Shown here piece by piece: positions 16,266 to 24,448 of a DNA stretch of 38,608 bases. The notes under the pieces were generated by a model. The model was not told the DNA's origin. It ran no database searches and saw only the letters and a list, made by a program, of their open reading frames with translations. Both the position numbers and the translations under genes were made by a program. How positions within the stretch are numbered: position 1 is the first letter of the stretch; every line of letters begins with the position of its first letter. The stretch is from Prochlorococcus sp. AG-363-N16 (GTDB lineage: Bacteria; Cyanobacteriota; Cyanobacteriia; PCC-6307; Cyanobiaceae). The stretch is taken from NCBI GenBank assembly GCA_003280135.1, contig QCFW01000010.1:1-38608 (forward strand), read 5' to 3'.

Positions 16266-16594
16266 TTTGCTTTTGTTAACTCTTTAGTACAATTAGAATT
16301 TGTCAAGCTCATATCGATTAAGGAATTTTTATCGATGCCCAAAAGTTCGATAGCCTTTCCCTCAAAATCATCAAGCTCAGAGTAGTTGTAGGGAACTTTT
16401 AAGCGTAAAGTTAATTGCCCACCTTCTCTTGCAAGAGAGTGATTAGAAAATTCAAGTTCTTCAATATTTTTCTCAAAATCATTTGTCAGAGTTAACTTTA
16501 AGATTTTTTGCTGGTTCCATGGTGATTGATCCATGAAACTTGCTTGATCTTCCCAGAATTTTTTGTAGTTTTCTAAACCTTTATCTTTAGACAT
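16262..16594 (-). CDS. small protein of the zinc cassette
   Basis: A 110-residue soluble protein lying between znuA and the GTPase gene on the same strand; its stop overlaps the GTPase start (ATGA). It begins MSKDKGLENYKKFWEDQ and has a Ser/Gln/Trp-rich middle and an acidic C-terminal half with YSELDDFEGKAIELLG. I do not recognise a family. Its place in the operon suggests a role in zinc handling. Confidence 0.6.
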   Translation of the reverse strand: MSKDKGLENYKKFWEDQASFMDQSPWNQQKILKLTLTNDFEKNIEELEFSNHSLAREGGQLTLRLKVPYNYSELDDFEGKAIELLGIDKNSLIDMSLTNSNCTKELTKAK

Positions 16595-16643
16595 TTTAAT
16601 TGCATTTAAAAGTGAACTCTAACAAAAGATTAGGATGTTTACA

Positions 16644-18059
16644 TTAACGTTTAGTTAATGAATCCCACCTGTTTTCTAGTTTCTTACCTGCTTTCTTATT
16701 GCAGGAACCACCCAAAGAATTAACGATGGTACATGTGTTATGAACAGCGACAGAAATAGTATTCCCTGTAGGCATTAAACCATCAACAAAAATCTGTTGT
16801 TTTGCTATAGGGGTAGAAGTTTGACTACTTAAGTTTTTCAATAGCTTTGAATAAGGCTTTTGCTCTGGAAATATAACTTGTACATTCTCTCCTCTAATCT
16901 CTGTTATTACTCTCGAAAGGGTTTGAGGCCTAAGGCTCGATGAATGACCCAAAAAATCTAATAAGCTAATAGTTTTCAAACCAAAAGCATCCCCGTAGTA
17001 TTCCATAGCTTTATGCTTAGAAACTATCGTCCTTTGATTAGAAGGGATTGTAGCTACTTGTCTTTGAGTCCATTTATCTAAATCTTCTAAAAGAGAATTA
17101 ACAGATTGAGTTCTTTCTTTTAAAACTTTTTTAGTTTCTCTATCAGAAATATTCTTGTTGAGATTTTTAGAAATTACATTCCCCATCTTGATGATGTTAT
17201 GAGGATCGTGCCAAACATGGGGATCTAGTCCACCATGATCATGGTGATGATGATCACCGCCTTCATCTGGAACTTGAGCTATCGGTTCAATATCATCGCC
17301 TGAAACATCTTTAAAGAAATGTTCATCGGCTTCAAACTCAAAAGGCATATGCTCAGTAAAGAATGCATATTTACCAGCTTTTTTAATTTCTACATTGAAT
17401 GTTGTGCTGTTTTTTCTCTCATTAAATGTAAGAAGATAGGCTTTTTCCTGTGCAACAAGTTTGTCATTATTGCGTTTAACTTCTGATTTTTTGGACTCTA
17501 ATAATTCTTCAGCAAGTTCTTCTGATGCTTCAATATCCCCAGATTTAAGAATGACCATTTTCATTACAGGGTCCGCATAGTCTCCATCGACTTTTGCAAA
17601 AGACCATTTGTATGTTCCTCGTGAAAGTTCAAAGACACCAGCCCATTCAAAGGCTTCATCTCCATGATCATCGTGGTCGTCAATTTCTATTGCACTTACA
17701 CCGACAACAACCGTTATGGGATTATCCAGCCATTTTTTCATTGCGGGAGTCATCTCTTGCCCAAGAGTAAAGACTTGACTTGCATTATTTAAAGTTTGGG
17801 CCTGCCTCGGAGAAATTTTCACATCATGTACATCTTGTTTTCTATCAATCAAACAAGTAACGGGAATTGAAGATGGCGCAATTGCAGAGGTCAAATCACA
17901 GACCAATGGTTCAACAGCAACTATTGGCTTAGGTTTAGCTTGAACACCCTGATTAATTCCCGTTAAAAATACTGCTCCTGCTAGAAGAGAGTTCTTTAGC
18001 AATTTTGGCTTAATCGATGATTTTTTTACTTCACCAGGCTTCCTAAAAAAACAGAGCAT
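16644..18059 (-). CDS. znuA: zinc ABC transporter substrate-binding protein with inserted domain
   Basis: A 471-residue protein, far longer than the usual 300-330. An N-terminal signal-like segment lies at about 22-41 (LKNSLLAGAVFLTGINQGVQA). Family features: DVHDV (His78), the His-rich loop at 270-275, DPHVWHDP (His281, His284), SKHKAMEYYG (His349) and FPEQKPYSK. Between about 136 and 250 sits an extra domain starting FEWAGVFELSRGTY, flanked by acidic/His tracts (DDHDDHGDE at 127-135). The same domain occurs in the neighbouring GTPase. It binds zinc in the periplasm for ZnuBC. A Zur-box-like palindrome lies 24 bp upstream of the start. Confidence 0.92.
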   Translation of the reverse strand: MLCFFRKPGEVKKSSIKPKLLKNSLLAGAVFLTGINQGVQAKPKPIVAVEPLVCDLTSAIAPSSIPVTCLIDRKQDVHDVKISPRQAQTLNNASQVFTLGQEMTPAMKKWLDNPITVVVGVSAIEIDDHDDHGDEAFEWAGVFELSRGTYKWSFAKVDGDYADPVMKMVILKSGDIEASEELAEELLESKKSEVKRNNDKLVAQEKAYLLTFNERKNSTTFNVEIKKAGKYAFFTEHMPFEFEADEHFFKDVSGDDIEPIAQVPDEGGDHHHHDHGGLDPHVWHDPHNIIKMGNVISKNLNKNISDRETKKVLKERTQSVNSLLEDLDKWTQRQVATIPSNQRTIVSKHKAMEYYGDAFGLKTISLLDFLGHSSSLRPQTLSRVITEIRGENVQVIFPEQKPYSKLLKNLSSQTSTPIAKQQIFVDGLMPTGNTISVAVHNTCTIVNSLGGSCNKKAGKKLENRWDSLTKR

Positions 18060-18082
18060 GGGCTAGGACTTCAACATAATAT

Positions 18083-18103
18083 TGAAAACGATAATGGTTT
18101 TCA
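18083..18103. promoter_or_regulatory. Zur-box-like operator between znuA and znuC
   Basis: A 21-bp near-perfect palindrome: arms TGAAAAC and GTTTTCA flank a 7-bp centre containing ATAAT, with one mismatched pair. It resembles cyanobacterial Fur/Zur boxes (TGA...TCA with AT-rich centre). It sits in the divergent znuA/znuC promoter region and a zur gene is nearby. Confidence 0.7.
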
Positions 18104-18232
18104 TTCTCTATGGCAAGTATATTTATATTGTATGAGGGAATCCACTAATTGATGACCTGTTTAATTGCTAAAGGTTTGACATATTCTTATTCAAGGCAAA
18201 GTAATCCTGCTTTAGAAGAGGTCTAAGTTTCT

Positions 18233-18856
18233 TTGCGTCCAGGGACTTTGACGGCTCTTGTTGGTCCCAATGGTGCAGGAAAATCCACGTTATTAAATTT
18301 ACTTCAAGGACATAACAAGCCTGACAAAGGGAAAGTAACTATTGATGGTAATGAGTTATTTAACAATCGAGTCCAAGTCGCCCTAATGCCCCAAAGGGGA
18401 AAATTGAACTGGAATTTCCCCATTACTGTTGAAGGTTTGGTCTCTTTAGGCCGTGTGAACCATTCAAAATTATCTTGTTGTGAACTAGAGGCGGCACTTC
18501 AACGAGTTGGAATATCTCATTTAGCAAAAAGCAGACTTGATTCATTATCTGGTGGTCAACAACAAAGAGCATTGCTGGCCAAAACATTGATGTCACCAGC
18601 TAAAATATTGCTTCTTGATGAGCCCTGTGCGGCATTAGATCCTCCTGCAAGAGAGGAGTTTTTGTTAATCATTCGTCAGTTGGCTGATGCAGGGTTGTCA
18701 CTTTTTATTAGCAGCCACGATTGGGGTTCATCTCTAAATGCTTATGACAAGGTTATAGCTCTTAATAAAACCGTCTTAGCTAATGGCTCGCCCCAGGAAG
18801 TGCAAAAACAACTTGATTCAATTGATTGCATGAGAGGAAGTTACTGCTGTGGCTAA
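18233..18856 (+). CDS. znuC: zinc ABC transporter ATP-binding protein, 5' end interrupted by a stop codon
   Basis: Walker A GPNGAGKST, signature LSGGQQQR and Walker B ILLLDEPCAALD are all present; 207 residues from TTG at 18233. The natural start seems to be the ATG at 18152: it opens MTCLIAKGLTYSYSRQSNPA and continues in the same frame through EEV, a TAA at 18224-18226, and then VSLRPGTLTALVG. The frame is right on both sides of the stop, so this is a single in-frame nonsense codon. Either the protein restarts at TTG and lacks its first strand and the aromatic A-loop (TYSY), or it is a pseudogene, or the base is a sequencing error. The gene diverges from znuA across the Zur-box-like site and converges with zur. 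Confidence 0.8.
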   Translation: MRPGTLTALVGPNGAGKSTLLNLLQGHNKPDKGKVTIDGNELFNNRVQVALMPQRGKLNWNFPITVEGLVSLGRVNHSKLSCCELEAALQRVGISHLAKSRLDSLSGGQQQRALLAKTLMSPAKILLLDEPCAALDPPAREEFLLIIRQLADAGLSLFISSHDWGSSLNAYDKVIALNKTVLANGSPQEVQKQLDSIDCMRGSYCCG

Positions 18857-18872
18857 TCTCCCTCATGTTCCA

Positions 18873-19274
18873 TCAAGCATTAATCGATTCAGAGCAATCT
18901 CGGCAAAGTCCAAAATATTCAAGCGTATGAAACAAGAGTTCAAACTTGTTAGATATTGTCTTGGGCGGATTCATTGTTTTAACTGGACAGCCCTCAAGGC
19001 GTGTCGTCTCTCCACAACTAACACAAGTTAAATGATGAATGTCTCGTTCAACGGGAGCATAAAGGACTTCGCCTGTTGGGAGATGTCTAGAACGAACCAA
19101 TCCATGTTTTACAAGTACTTGTAAATTCCTATAAACCGTTGTCAATCCCATAGCAAATTGACTTGCATGCAAAGACCTATACAATTCCTGGCCACTCAAT
19201 TCATCCGCGCATTTATTGAGCTCATCAAGCAGTTGCTTTTGACGTTTGGTAATTTCAGGCTTGCCCCTACTCAT
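18873..19274 (-). CDS. zur: Fur-family regulator, zinc-responsive
   Basis: A 133-residue Fur-family protein. An N-terminal winged helix with TTVYRNLQVLVKHGLV (recognition helix) is followed by the dimerisation domain with HHLTCVSC and a later CRDC: the two Cys pairs (84/87 and 124/127) that hold structural zinc. The zinc transporter setting between znuC and znuB identifies it as Zur. The ATG at 19274 is used; an in-frame TTG at 19310 would add 12 residues. It is transcribed opposite to znuB, 55 bp away, and converges with znuC. Confidence 0.88.
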   Translation of the reverse strand: MSRGKPEITKRQKQLLDELNKCADELSGQELYRSLHASQFAMGLTTVYRNLQVLVKHGLVRSRHLPTGEVLYAPVERDIHHLTCVSCGETTRLEGCPVKTMNPPKTISNKFELLFHTLEYFGLCRDCSESINA

Positions 19275-19328
19275 CAGCAAAATCTTGATGTCATTTATCT
19301 CTACGGACAATAACGAATCATTTGGTTC

Positions 19329-20114
19329 ATGTCTTTAATCAATACAATTTGGTGGATCATTCCTCTCTGTATAACAATCTTTACAGGACTCCTTTGCCCT
19401 GCAATGGGTACCGTATTAATTACCCACAAAAGACTTTTACAAGTTAATTTAATTTCTCATTGCGTATTACCAGGATTAGCTTTGGCGATGGCCCTTGGTG
19501 TAGATCCTTCTATTGGGGGAGTTATCAGTGGTTTAGTGGGGGCTTTAGCTGCAGACAATTTAGCCAATAAAAAAAAGGAAAACTATGAAGCAGTGATGAA
19601 TACAATTCTTGCTGGTTCAATTGGTCTTGGTGTTCTCCTTATCCCTCTACTTGGTATTAGAATTGATTTAGAGGCGGTGTTGTTTGGAGATTTACTAACA
19701 GCAAATTTTGGAGATCTTCTAAGAACTTTCATTGCTTTTTCTACGTTTATCTGTCTAATCTTTTATACGTACAACCAGATTGTTCATATTGGATTAGACC
19801 CTGAGGGTGCTGTTGCAATGGGCATAAAAGTAAATTATTTAAATTTAGCTCTTGGTTTTACAACTGCGCTGGTCATAGTTAGCTCAATGTCGGCAGTAGG
19901 AGTAATCCTTGTCATTGCTTTGCTTTCTACTCCAACTTTATTGGGGTTACAGAAATCCCCATCCTTATGGATTGCGATGGCTCGATCCTCAATATTTGGA
20001 GTTGCAATATCAATTCTAGGTTTTGTGTTTGCAATTATTTTTAATTTGTCACCTGGACCTCTTATCAGTGTCCTCTGTGTTGCTTCATTGGTATTTCTAC
20101 CAAACAAAACATAG
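19329..20114 (+). CDS. znuB: zinc ABC transporter permease
   Basis: A 261-residue membrane protein with about eight hydrophobic segments. It has the ABC-3 (zinc/manganese) permease features: CPAMGTVLITHKRLLQVN near the start, HCVLPGLALAMALG with the conserved His, and FTTALVIVSSMSAVGVILV. It forms the channel with ZnuC. It is separated from znuC by zur on the other strand, an arrangement often seen in marine picocyanobacteria. Confidence 0.92.
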   Translation: MSLINTIWWIIPLCITIFTGLLCPAMGTVLITHKRLLQVNLISHCVLPGLALAMALGVDPSIGGVISGLVGALAADNLANKKKENYEAVMNTILAGSIGLGVLLIPLLGIRIDLEAVLFGDLLTANFGDLLRTFIAFSTFICLIFYTYNQIVHIGLDPEGAVAMGIKVNYLNLALGFTTALVIVSSMSAVGVILVIALLSTPTLLGLQKSPSLWIAMARSSIFGVAISILGFVFAIIFNLSPGPLISVLCVASLVFLPNKT

Positions 20115-20171
20115 TATTAAACAATTATTCTCAACTAAATGCAAAATTTCTTTTAACTGTCTAAAGAACAA

Positions 20172-20549
20172 ATGAGCCAAGAAATCACAGTGGAACATGC
20201 CAAAAAAGCTCAGAAAGATGCTGAATGGGCTTACAACAATGCAATGGAAAAGTTCTACTACTCAATGTTGGAGGTTGTTTTCTTAAGAATCAAAAGTCAT
20301 CTCAGTCCACAGGGGTTAAAGAAAGTCATAGAGATGGACAAAAAAAGGAACAACAATGAAAACATTGGCGTTGAATTTAGTCAAAAAACTTGGGCAGTTT
20401 TAGCAGAATCTTGGGCAGGAGCTGAAGGGCTAGCCATGACAAAAATCGCTGATCTGTATGGGCTTGAGATAGCTGATTTGGATATATCTAAAATTGAAAA
20501 GCTCAACGAAAAGTCTACTTCCCCACAATGCAAACCAACTAAAAAATAA
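20172..20549 (+). CDS. unknown soluble protein (125 residues), end of the zinc cassette
   Basis: A helical, charged protein with no membrane segment: HAKKAQKDAEWAYNNAMEKF, then FLRIKSHLSPQGLKKVIEM, then TWAVLAESWAGAEGLAMTKI, and a Lys/Ser/Pro-rich tail. I do not recognise it. It follows znuB by 57 bp on the same strand. Whether it belongs to the zinc response cannot be told. Confidence 0.55.
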   Translation: MSQEITVEHAKKAQKDAEWAYNNAMEKFYYSMLEVVFLRIKSHLSPQGLKKVIEMDKKRNNNENIGVEFSQKTWAVLAESWAGAEGLAMTKIADLYGLEIADLDISKIEKLNEKSTSPQCKPTKK

Positions 20550-20645
20550 AAAACAACAAAAATCCTGAGAAAAGACTAATAGGGAAAAGAAAGGGTGCTT
20601 CCAAAATACCTCTACCTAATTATCGACATATATCTATAGCTAAGA

Positions 20646-20840
20646 TTAATGACTATCTGATCTCTTCTTCAATGGCACAGAAAACCAAACTCTTTCTTGT
20701 AACTCATCATCTGCAAGCCACTCCTTGTACTCACTAGCGAAGGCAAGCCTATCTTTCCCTTTTAATTGATTCAGTCGAGCAAGCACATGGTCTAAAGCTA
20801 CCTCAAGTGACTTCATAGCCTGACCTTCTCGAGAAGACAT
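20646..20840 (-). CDS. small protein of unknown function (64 residues)
   Basis: Begins MSSREGQAMKSLEVALDHVL and continues with a charged helix (LNQLKGKDRLAFASEYKEWL). Soluble, no known motif. It lies between the 125-residue gene and repeat copy 6. Confidence 0.5.
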   Translation of the reverse strand: MSSREGQAMKSLEVALDHVLARLNQLKGKDRLAFASEYKEWLADDELQERVWFSVPLKKRSDSH

Positions 20841-20933
20841 AAAGACTCCCTAGCTAAATAAATTTTAGCTCTAATTGAGATAGAACGCACCTGGAGAGGA
20901 CTCACTTAAAGCCAAAAGATTCTATATGGGAAA

Positions 20934-21079
20934 GTCTGTTAGCTATTAGTAATAGAAACCTGATTGAAATAGAATAAAGAAATGAGGGTGAGAATGTTAA
21001 GCCATCCACACACCATCCACACATCGCAATATCGCTGAGAACCCATGGCATCACAGGAACCTAACTACTGGATCATGAA
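20934..21079 (+). repeat. EVE 5'-end repeat, copy 6
   Basis: Nearly identical to copies 1, 4 and 8. CATCCACAC pair at 21003-21011 and 21014-21022, 42 bp to the core at 21065-21079. The stub starts at 21045 (MASQEPNYWIMKYEPYLRQ) and stops at 21102-21104. It separates the zinc cassette from the phosphate/arsenate cassette. Confidence 0.88.
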
Positions 21080-21125
21080 GTATGAGCCTTATTTGAGACA
21101 GTAGTAATAGAAAGGGTTTATGCAT

Positions 21126-21755
21126 TTAAAAAGCGATGACCAAAAAACCTCCATCTAATTTTCTCAACCAACCAGTTTTCTTCAGTTGAGACAATATCCT
21201 TGTAATGGTTACACGCGTTAGTCCTACTGCATTAGCAATATCTTGATGAGTGATCGAGAAATCAATCATCAAGCCCTCTTCCACTGGCTTACCAAAATCA
21301 GTAGCTATCAATTCAAGGAATGCTTTAACCCTTTCTTCGCCAGTCTTGCTTAAGAGAATAGCCAAATTTAATTGTGTAGAACGATGGCGTAATGAGAGCG
21401 ACTCCAAAATTGCCAAGGCCAAAGGTGGAGAATTAGATATTTCTTCAGAAGTGAAGTGTAGTAATTCACAATCAACCAAAGCAAATGGACTGCAGTCGTC
21501 AATCAAAGAAAACGCTTCTCCAAACACCTGATTTGGCCCCACAAAACCGAGAATTGATTCATCCCCATCACTTCTTGGCGCACTTAATTTAATTAATCCT
21601 TTAACAACAATCCAGATCCTGCCTTTAAACCAAGGAATATAATTTCCTTTGGGAATATGAACACTATGCTTTCTAGCAAAACTAATTTCCAAGGATTTTG
21701 GCAATCCGTCTAAAAGCTTTAGCTTTGGTGAAACCGTGCAATTAGCTGCAGTCAC
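21126..21755 (-). CDS. ptrA: Crp/Fnr-family regulator, PtrA-like
   Basis: A 209-residue protein. Residues about 20-120 form a cyclic-nucleotide-binding-like beta roll (KGNYIPWFKGRIWIVVKGLI, FGEAFSLIDD). The C-terminal part has a Crp-type winged helix: HQDIANAVGLTRVTITRILS, then a wing ending LDGGFLVI. In marine picocyanobacteria a Crp-family gene called ptrA sits beside pstS and affects phosphate-stress genes (from memory). Its effector is not visible. An ATCAA-N6-TTGAT operator lies 38 bp upstream of the start. Confidence 0.75.
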   Translation of the reverse strand: MTAANCTVSPKLKLLDGLPKSLEISFARKHSVHIPKGNYIPWFKGRIWIVVKGLIKLSAPRSDGDESILGFVGPNQVFGEAFSLIDDCSPFALVDCELLHFTSEEISNSPPLALAILESLSLRHRSTQLNLAILLSKTGEERVKAFLELIATDFGKPVEEGLMIDFSITHQDIANAVGLTRVTITRILSQLKKTGWLRKLDGGFLVIAF

Positions 21756-21792
21756 ATTTTACTGATTAATCACACAAACAATGTAGCACTAA

Positions 21793-21808
21793 ATCAAGAA
21801 TAGTTGAT
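21793..21808. promoter_or_regulatory. ATCAA-N6-TTGAT operator upstream of the Crp-family gene
   Basis: ATCAAGAATAGTTGAT, an inverted repeat with 5-bp arms and 6-bp spacer. The same design occurs upstream of pstS and twice between gap and arsR. Its occurrence at arsR suggests ArsR as the binding protein. Confidence 0.6.
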
Positions 21809-21834
21809 ATAATAAATGCCCACGCATTGCCTCA

Positions 21835-22011
21835 TTGGAAGAGTCTGATCGGTTACTACATCAAGCTGCGGAACTTACAGAAACTCTCGACGCAGTTGTG
21901 CGTGATTTCTGTGATGCACAAAGGGTTAGTGGTGAAGTCGCCTGGCAATTAATTCAGGGATTAAGTGACATAAGACTCGAGCGTCTAAGGGGTGAAAGCA
22001 GCTCTGAGTGA
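21835..22011 (+). CDS. small protein upstream of pstS (58 residues)
   Basis: An open frame of 58 codons from TTG, with no in-frame ATG upstream before a stop: MEESDRLLHQAAELTETLDA, then VVRDFCDAQRVSGEVAWQLI and a charged end. It is amphipathic and helical. Codon pattern and composition look genuine. It lies between the Crp-family gene and pstS, on the pstS strand, 100 bp before it. Unknown function. Confidence 0.5.
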   Translation: MEESDRLLHQAAELTETLDAVVRDFCDAQRVSGEVAWQLIQGLSDIRLERLRGESSSE

Positions 22012-22042
22012 CGACCTTCCATCATCGTTTTATAGTTTTCAA

Positions 22043-22058
22043 ATCAAGAAAACTTGAT
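22043..22058. promoter_or_regulatory. ATCAA-N6-TTGAT operator upstream of pstS
   Basis: ATCAAGAAAACTTGAT, 53 bp before the preferred pstS start codon. It shares ATCAAGAA with the copies upstream of the Crp-family gene and of arsR. I see no Pho-box-like CTTAAC repeat in this region. Confidence 0.6.
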
Positions 22059-22111
22059 TAAAACAACTCTTTTTGATTAATATATGAATGCAATCTTTGC
22101 TGTTTGTTATG

Positions 22112-23098
22112 TCCTTCTCAAAGAAGGCTTTTGCTTTTGTCTCACTTGCCGCTCTTGGCGCTGGTCTTGTTGCCTGTGGATCAAACAACTCTACTTCTGG
22201 AGTCAGGTTAAGTGGCGCTGGTGCTAGCTTCCCTGCCAAAATCTACACACGCTGGTTCTCTGACCTGGATAAAGAGGGTGGTCCTAGAGTGAACTATCAA
22301 GCTGTTGGTTCTGGTTCTGGACGAAAAGCTTTCATTGATGAAACAGTTGACTTTGGAGCGTCTGACGATCCAATGAAAGCCAAAGATATTGCCAAAGTTA
22401 CACGTGGGTTAGTTCAAATCCCAATGGTCGGAGGAACAATTGCTTTCGGCTATAACTACGATTGCGACCTCAGGCTTACACAAGAACAAGCAGTTCGTAT
22501 CGCCATGGGCAAAATCACGGACTGGAGCCAAGTTGGTTGTCCTGCTGGAAAATTAACTTGGGCGCATCGTTCTGATGGATCTGGGACAACAAAAGCTTTC
22601 ACCAATTCCATGCAAGCTTTCTCTAAAACATGGACTTTAGGAACAGGAAAATCCGTTAATTGGCCTACTGGTATTGGAGGAAAAGGTAATGCTGGTGTTG
22701 CAGGATTAATTCGCAACAATCCAGGAACAATTGGTTATGTTAACCAGTCCTATGTCAAAGGAGTCATTAAAGCAGCTGCTTTACAAAATTTGTCTGGTGA
22801 GTTTTTAAAGCCAAGCACCGAAGCTGGTGCAAAGGCTCTAAATGGTATCAACTTGGATCAAAACCTCGCAGGGAAGAACCCTAATCCAACGGCTAAAGGG
22901 GCATATCCAATTGCTACTTTAACTTGGATCCTTGCTTATGAAACTGGTAATGGCTCTAAAACAAAAGCCATACAAGAATCACTAAACTATCTTCTTAGTG
23001 ATAAGGCCCAATCTAAAGCTCCTGACTTAGGGTTTGTTCCTCTGAAAGGGGAAATTCTGAACAAAGCTCGTTCAGCCGTCAAAAGAATTGGAAAGTAA
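22112..23098 (+). CDS. pstS: phosphate ABC transporter substrate-binding protein
   Basis: A 328-residue periplasmic phosphate-binding protein with a lipoprotein signal: basic start MSFSKKAFAF, hydrophobic core, lipobox LVAC. Phosphate-site features: SGAGASFPAKIYTRWF, DFGASDDPM, RSDGSGTT and a GNAGV loop. The ATG at 22112 is chosen because it places the basic residues at the start of the signal; an ATG at 22088 would add eight residues. No pstCAB follows, so it relies on transporter genes elsewhere. A terminator follows. The operator upstream suggests control by ArsR. Confidence 0.93.
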   Translation, partial: SFSKKAFAFVSLAALGAGLVACGSNNSTSGVRLSGAGASFPAKIYTRWFSDLDKEGGPRVNYQAVGSGSGRKAFIDETVDFGASDDPMKAKDIAKVTRGLVQIPMVGGTIAFGYNYDCDLRLTQEQAVRIAMGKITDWSQVGCPAGKLTWAHRSDGSGTTKAFTNSMQAFSKTWTLGTGKSVNWPTGIGGKGNAGVAGLIRNNPGTIGYVNQSYVKGVIKAAALQNLSGEFLKPSTEAGAKALNGINLDQNLAGKNPNPTAKGAYPIATLTWILAYETGNGSKTKAIQESLNYLLSDKAQSKAPDLGFVPLKGEILNKARSAVKRIGK

Positions 23099-23120
23099 CT
23101 ATCAACTTAAGAGTTTAAGA

Positions 23121-23150
23121 AAAGGAGGGGCTTGAACCCCTCTTTTTTTT
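23121..23150. terminator. rho-independent terminator after pstS
   Basis: Stem GAGGGG / CCCCTC with a 6-nt loop followed by eight T. It lies between the convergent pstS and arsJ genes. Confidence 0.9.
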
Positions 23151-23163
23151 GTCAATAATTAAT

Positions 23164-24438
23164 TTAGGCTTGTGCAGAATCCTTTTCAAAAAAGTCAGGG
23201 TTATTTGTAGAAGGAAGCTCAAGACTGGTCAACCATGAGAAGAATACGAACAAACTTGAACACCATAAACAAACTTGCATTCCCATAGAGGCATTTGTCC
23301 CTAGCATAAATAAGACACCAGATAAGAGCGTACCAATCAGTCTCCCTGCCGCATTTGCCATGTAATAGAAGCCCACATTTAGACTTACGTTTTCCTTATC
23401 CGTATATGCAAGAACCATATATGAATGTATCGATGAGTTCATTGCAAAAATGAATCCAAATATTATTAATCCAACTGTAATTGCTATTTCTGGATTGCTT
23501 TGTCGCCATAGTGCTATAGCTATTAGAGCTGGTATTGCAGTTAAGACAGCGCTCCAGAATTGAACAGAAGAAACCCCTGGGCTTCTTTTATTTCCCCATA
23601 AATTTCTTAAAGACGGCGCAAACGCTTGGATAAAGCCATAACCAATAACCCACAATCCTAGGAACGCTCCAATCTCAGAAAAATTCCAATTTAGATACGT
23701 TTCAAGAAAAACAGGTAATGCCACAACGAACCATACGTCTCTTGCCCCAAAGAGAAAAAAGCGTGCAAAAGAGAGGACATTGATCCCTTGAGATTTAGAA
23801 AATAAGTCTTTGAAGATTGGTTTGCTTTTCATCTTCCCAATGTCTCCAGGCAAAATTAATGTCAATAAAAACGAAACACCTAAACCGATTGCCATTAATG
23901 CAACTGCTGTATTAAAACCAAAACTGGTCAGCAAAAGTCCACCAAGAAAAAAGCCAACTCCTTTGAGTGCATTTTTTGAACCAGTTAAGATAGCAACCCA
24001 TTTGAACAATTGATTATTTCCACCATCTTCTTCAGGGGAATCTGGAACGACAGTTTTGATTGCACTTTTGGCACTCATCTTATTGAGATCTTTTGCTATA
24101 CCACTAATCGCTTGAGCAACCATGACATAAATGACACTCAAAAGTTTCGACCAACTACTCGAAACTGGTATCAACATCAATAAGGCCACTATTTGTAAAA
24201 GAGTCCCGACCCATAGTGTTAGACGTAATCCATATCTTGCTCCAATCCATCCACCATAGAGATTAGTGACGATGCCAAAGAACTCGTAAAAAAGGAATAA
24301 GAATGCGATTTCTAAGGTTGTATATCCAAGGCTATGAAAGTGAAAAATCACTAGCATCCTTAGAGCACCATCTGTAAGTGTGAATGCCCAATAGTTGGTC
24401 GTTACGATTCCATATTGCTGTAATGACGATAATCTCAT
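23164..24438 (-). CDS. arsJ: organoarsenical efflux transporter, MFS family
   Basis: A 424-residue protein with about 12 membrane segments. The start region (TNYWAFTLTDGALRMLVIFH, then FLFLFYEFFGIVTNLYGGW) is typical of ArsJ. Known: ArsJ exports 1-arseno-3-phosphoglycerate, the unstable product made when glyceraldehyde-3-phosphate dehydrogenase uses arsenate. Its gene begins 10 bp after the stop of the gap gene on the same strand, so the two form an operon. Older annotations of this gene in Prochlorococcus may read 'major facilitator'. Confidence 0.9.
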   Translation of the reverse strand: MRLSSLQQYGIVTTNYWAFTLTDGALRMLVIFHFHSLGYTTLEIAFLFLFYEFFGIVTNLYGGWIGARYGLRLTLWVGTLLQIVALLMLIPVSSSWSKLLSVIYVMVAQAISGIAKDLNKMSAKSAIKTVVPDSPEEDGGNNQLFKWVAILTGSKNALKGVGFFLGGLLLTSFGFNTAVALMAIGLGVSFLLTLILPGDIGKMKSKPIFKDLFSKSQGINVLSFARFFLFGARDVWFVVALPVFLETYLNWNFSEIGAFLGLWVIGYGFIQAFAPSLRNLWGNKRSPGVSSVQFWSAVLTAIPALIAIALWRQSNPEIAITVGLIIFGFIFAMNSSIHSYMVLAYTDKENVSLNVGFYYMANAAGRLIGTLLSGVLFMLGTNASMGMQVCLWCSSLFVFFSWLTSLELPSTNNPDFFEKDSAQA

Positions 24439-24448
24439 GCTTTTATTT

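Noticed and set aside
23121-23150. Hairpin after pstS as an attachment site
   Set aside because: It is a standard terminator with a T-run and lies in the middle of a cassette.
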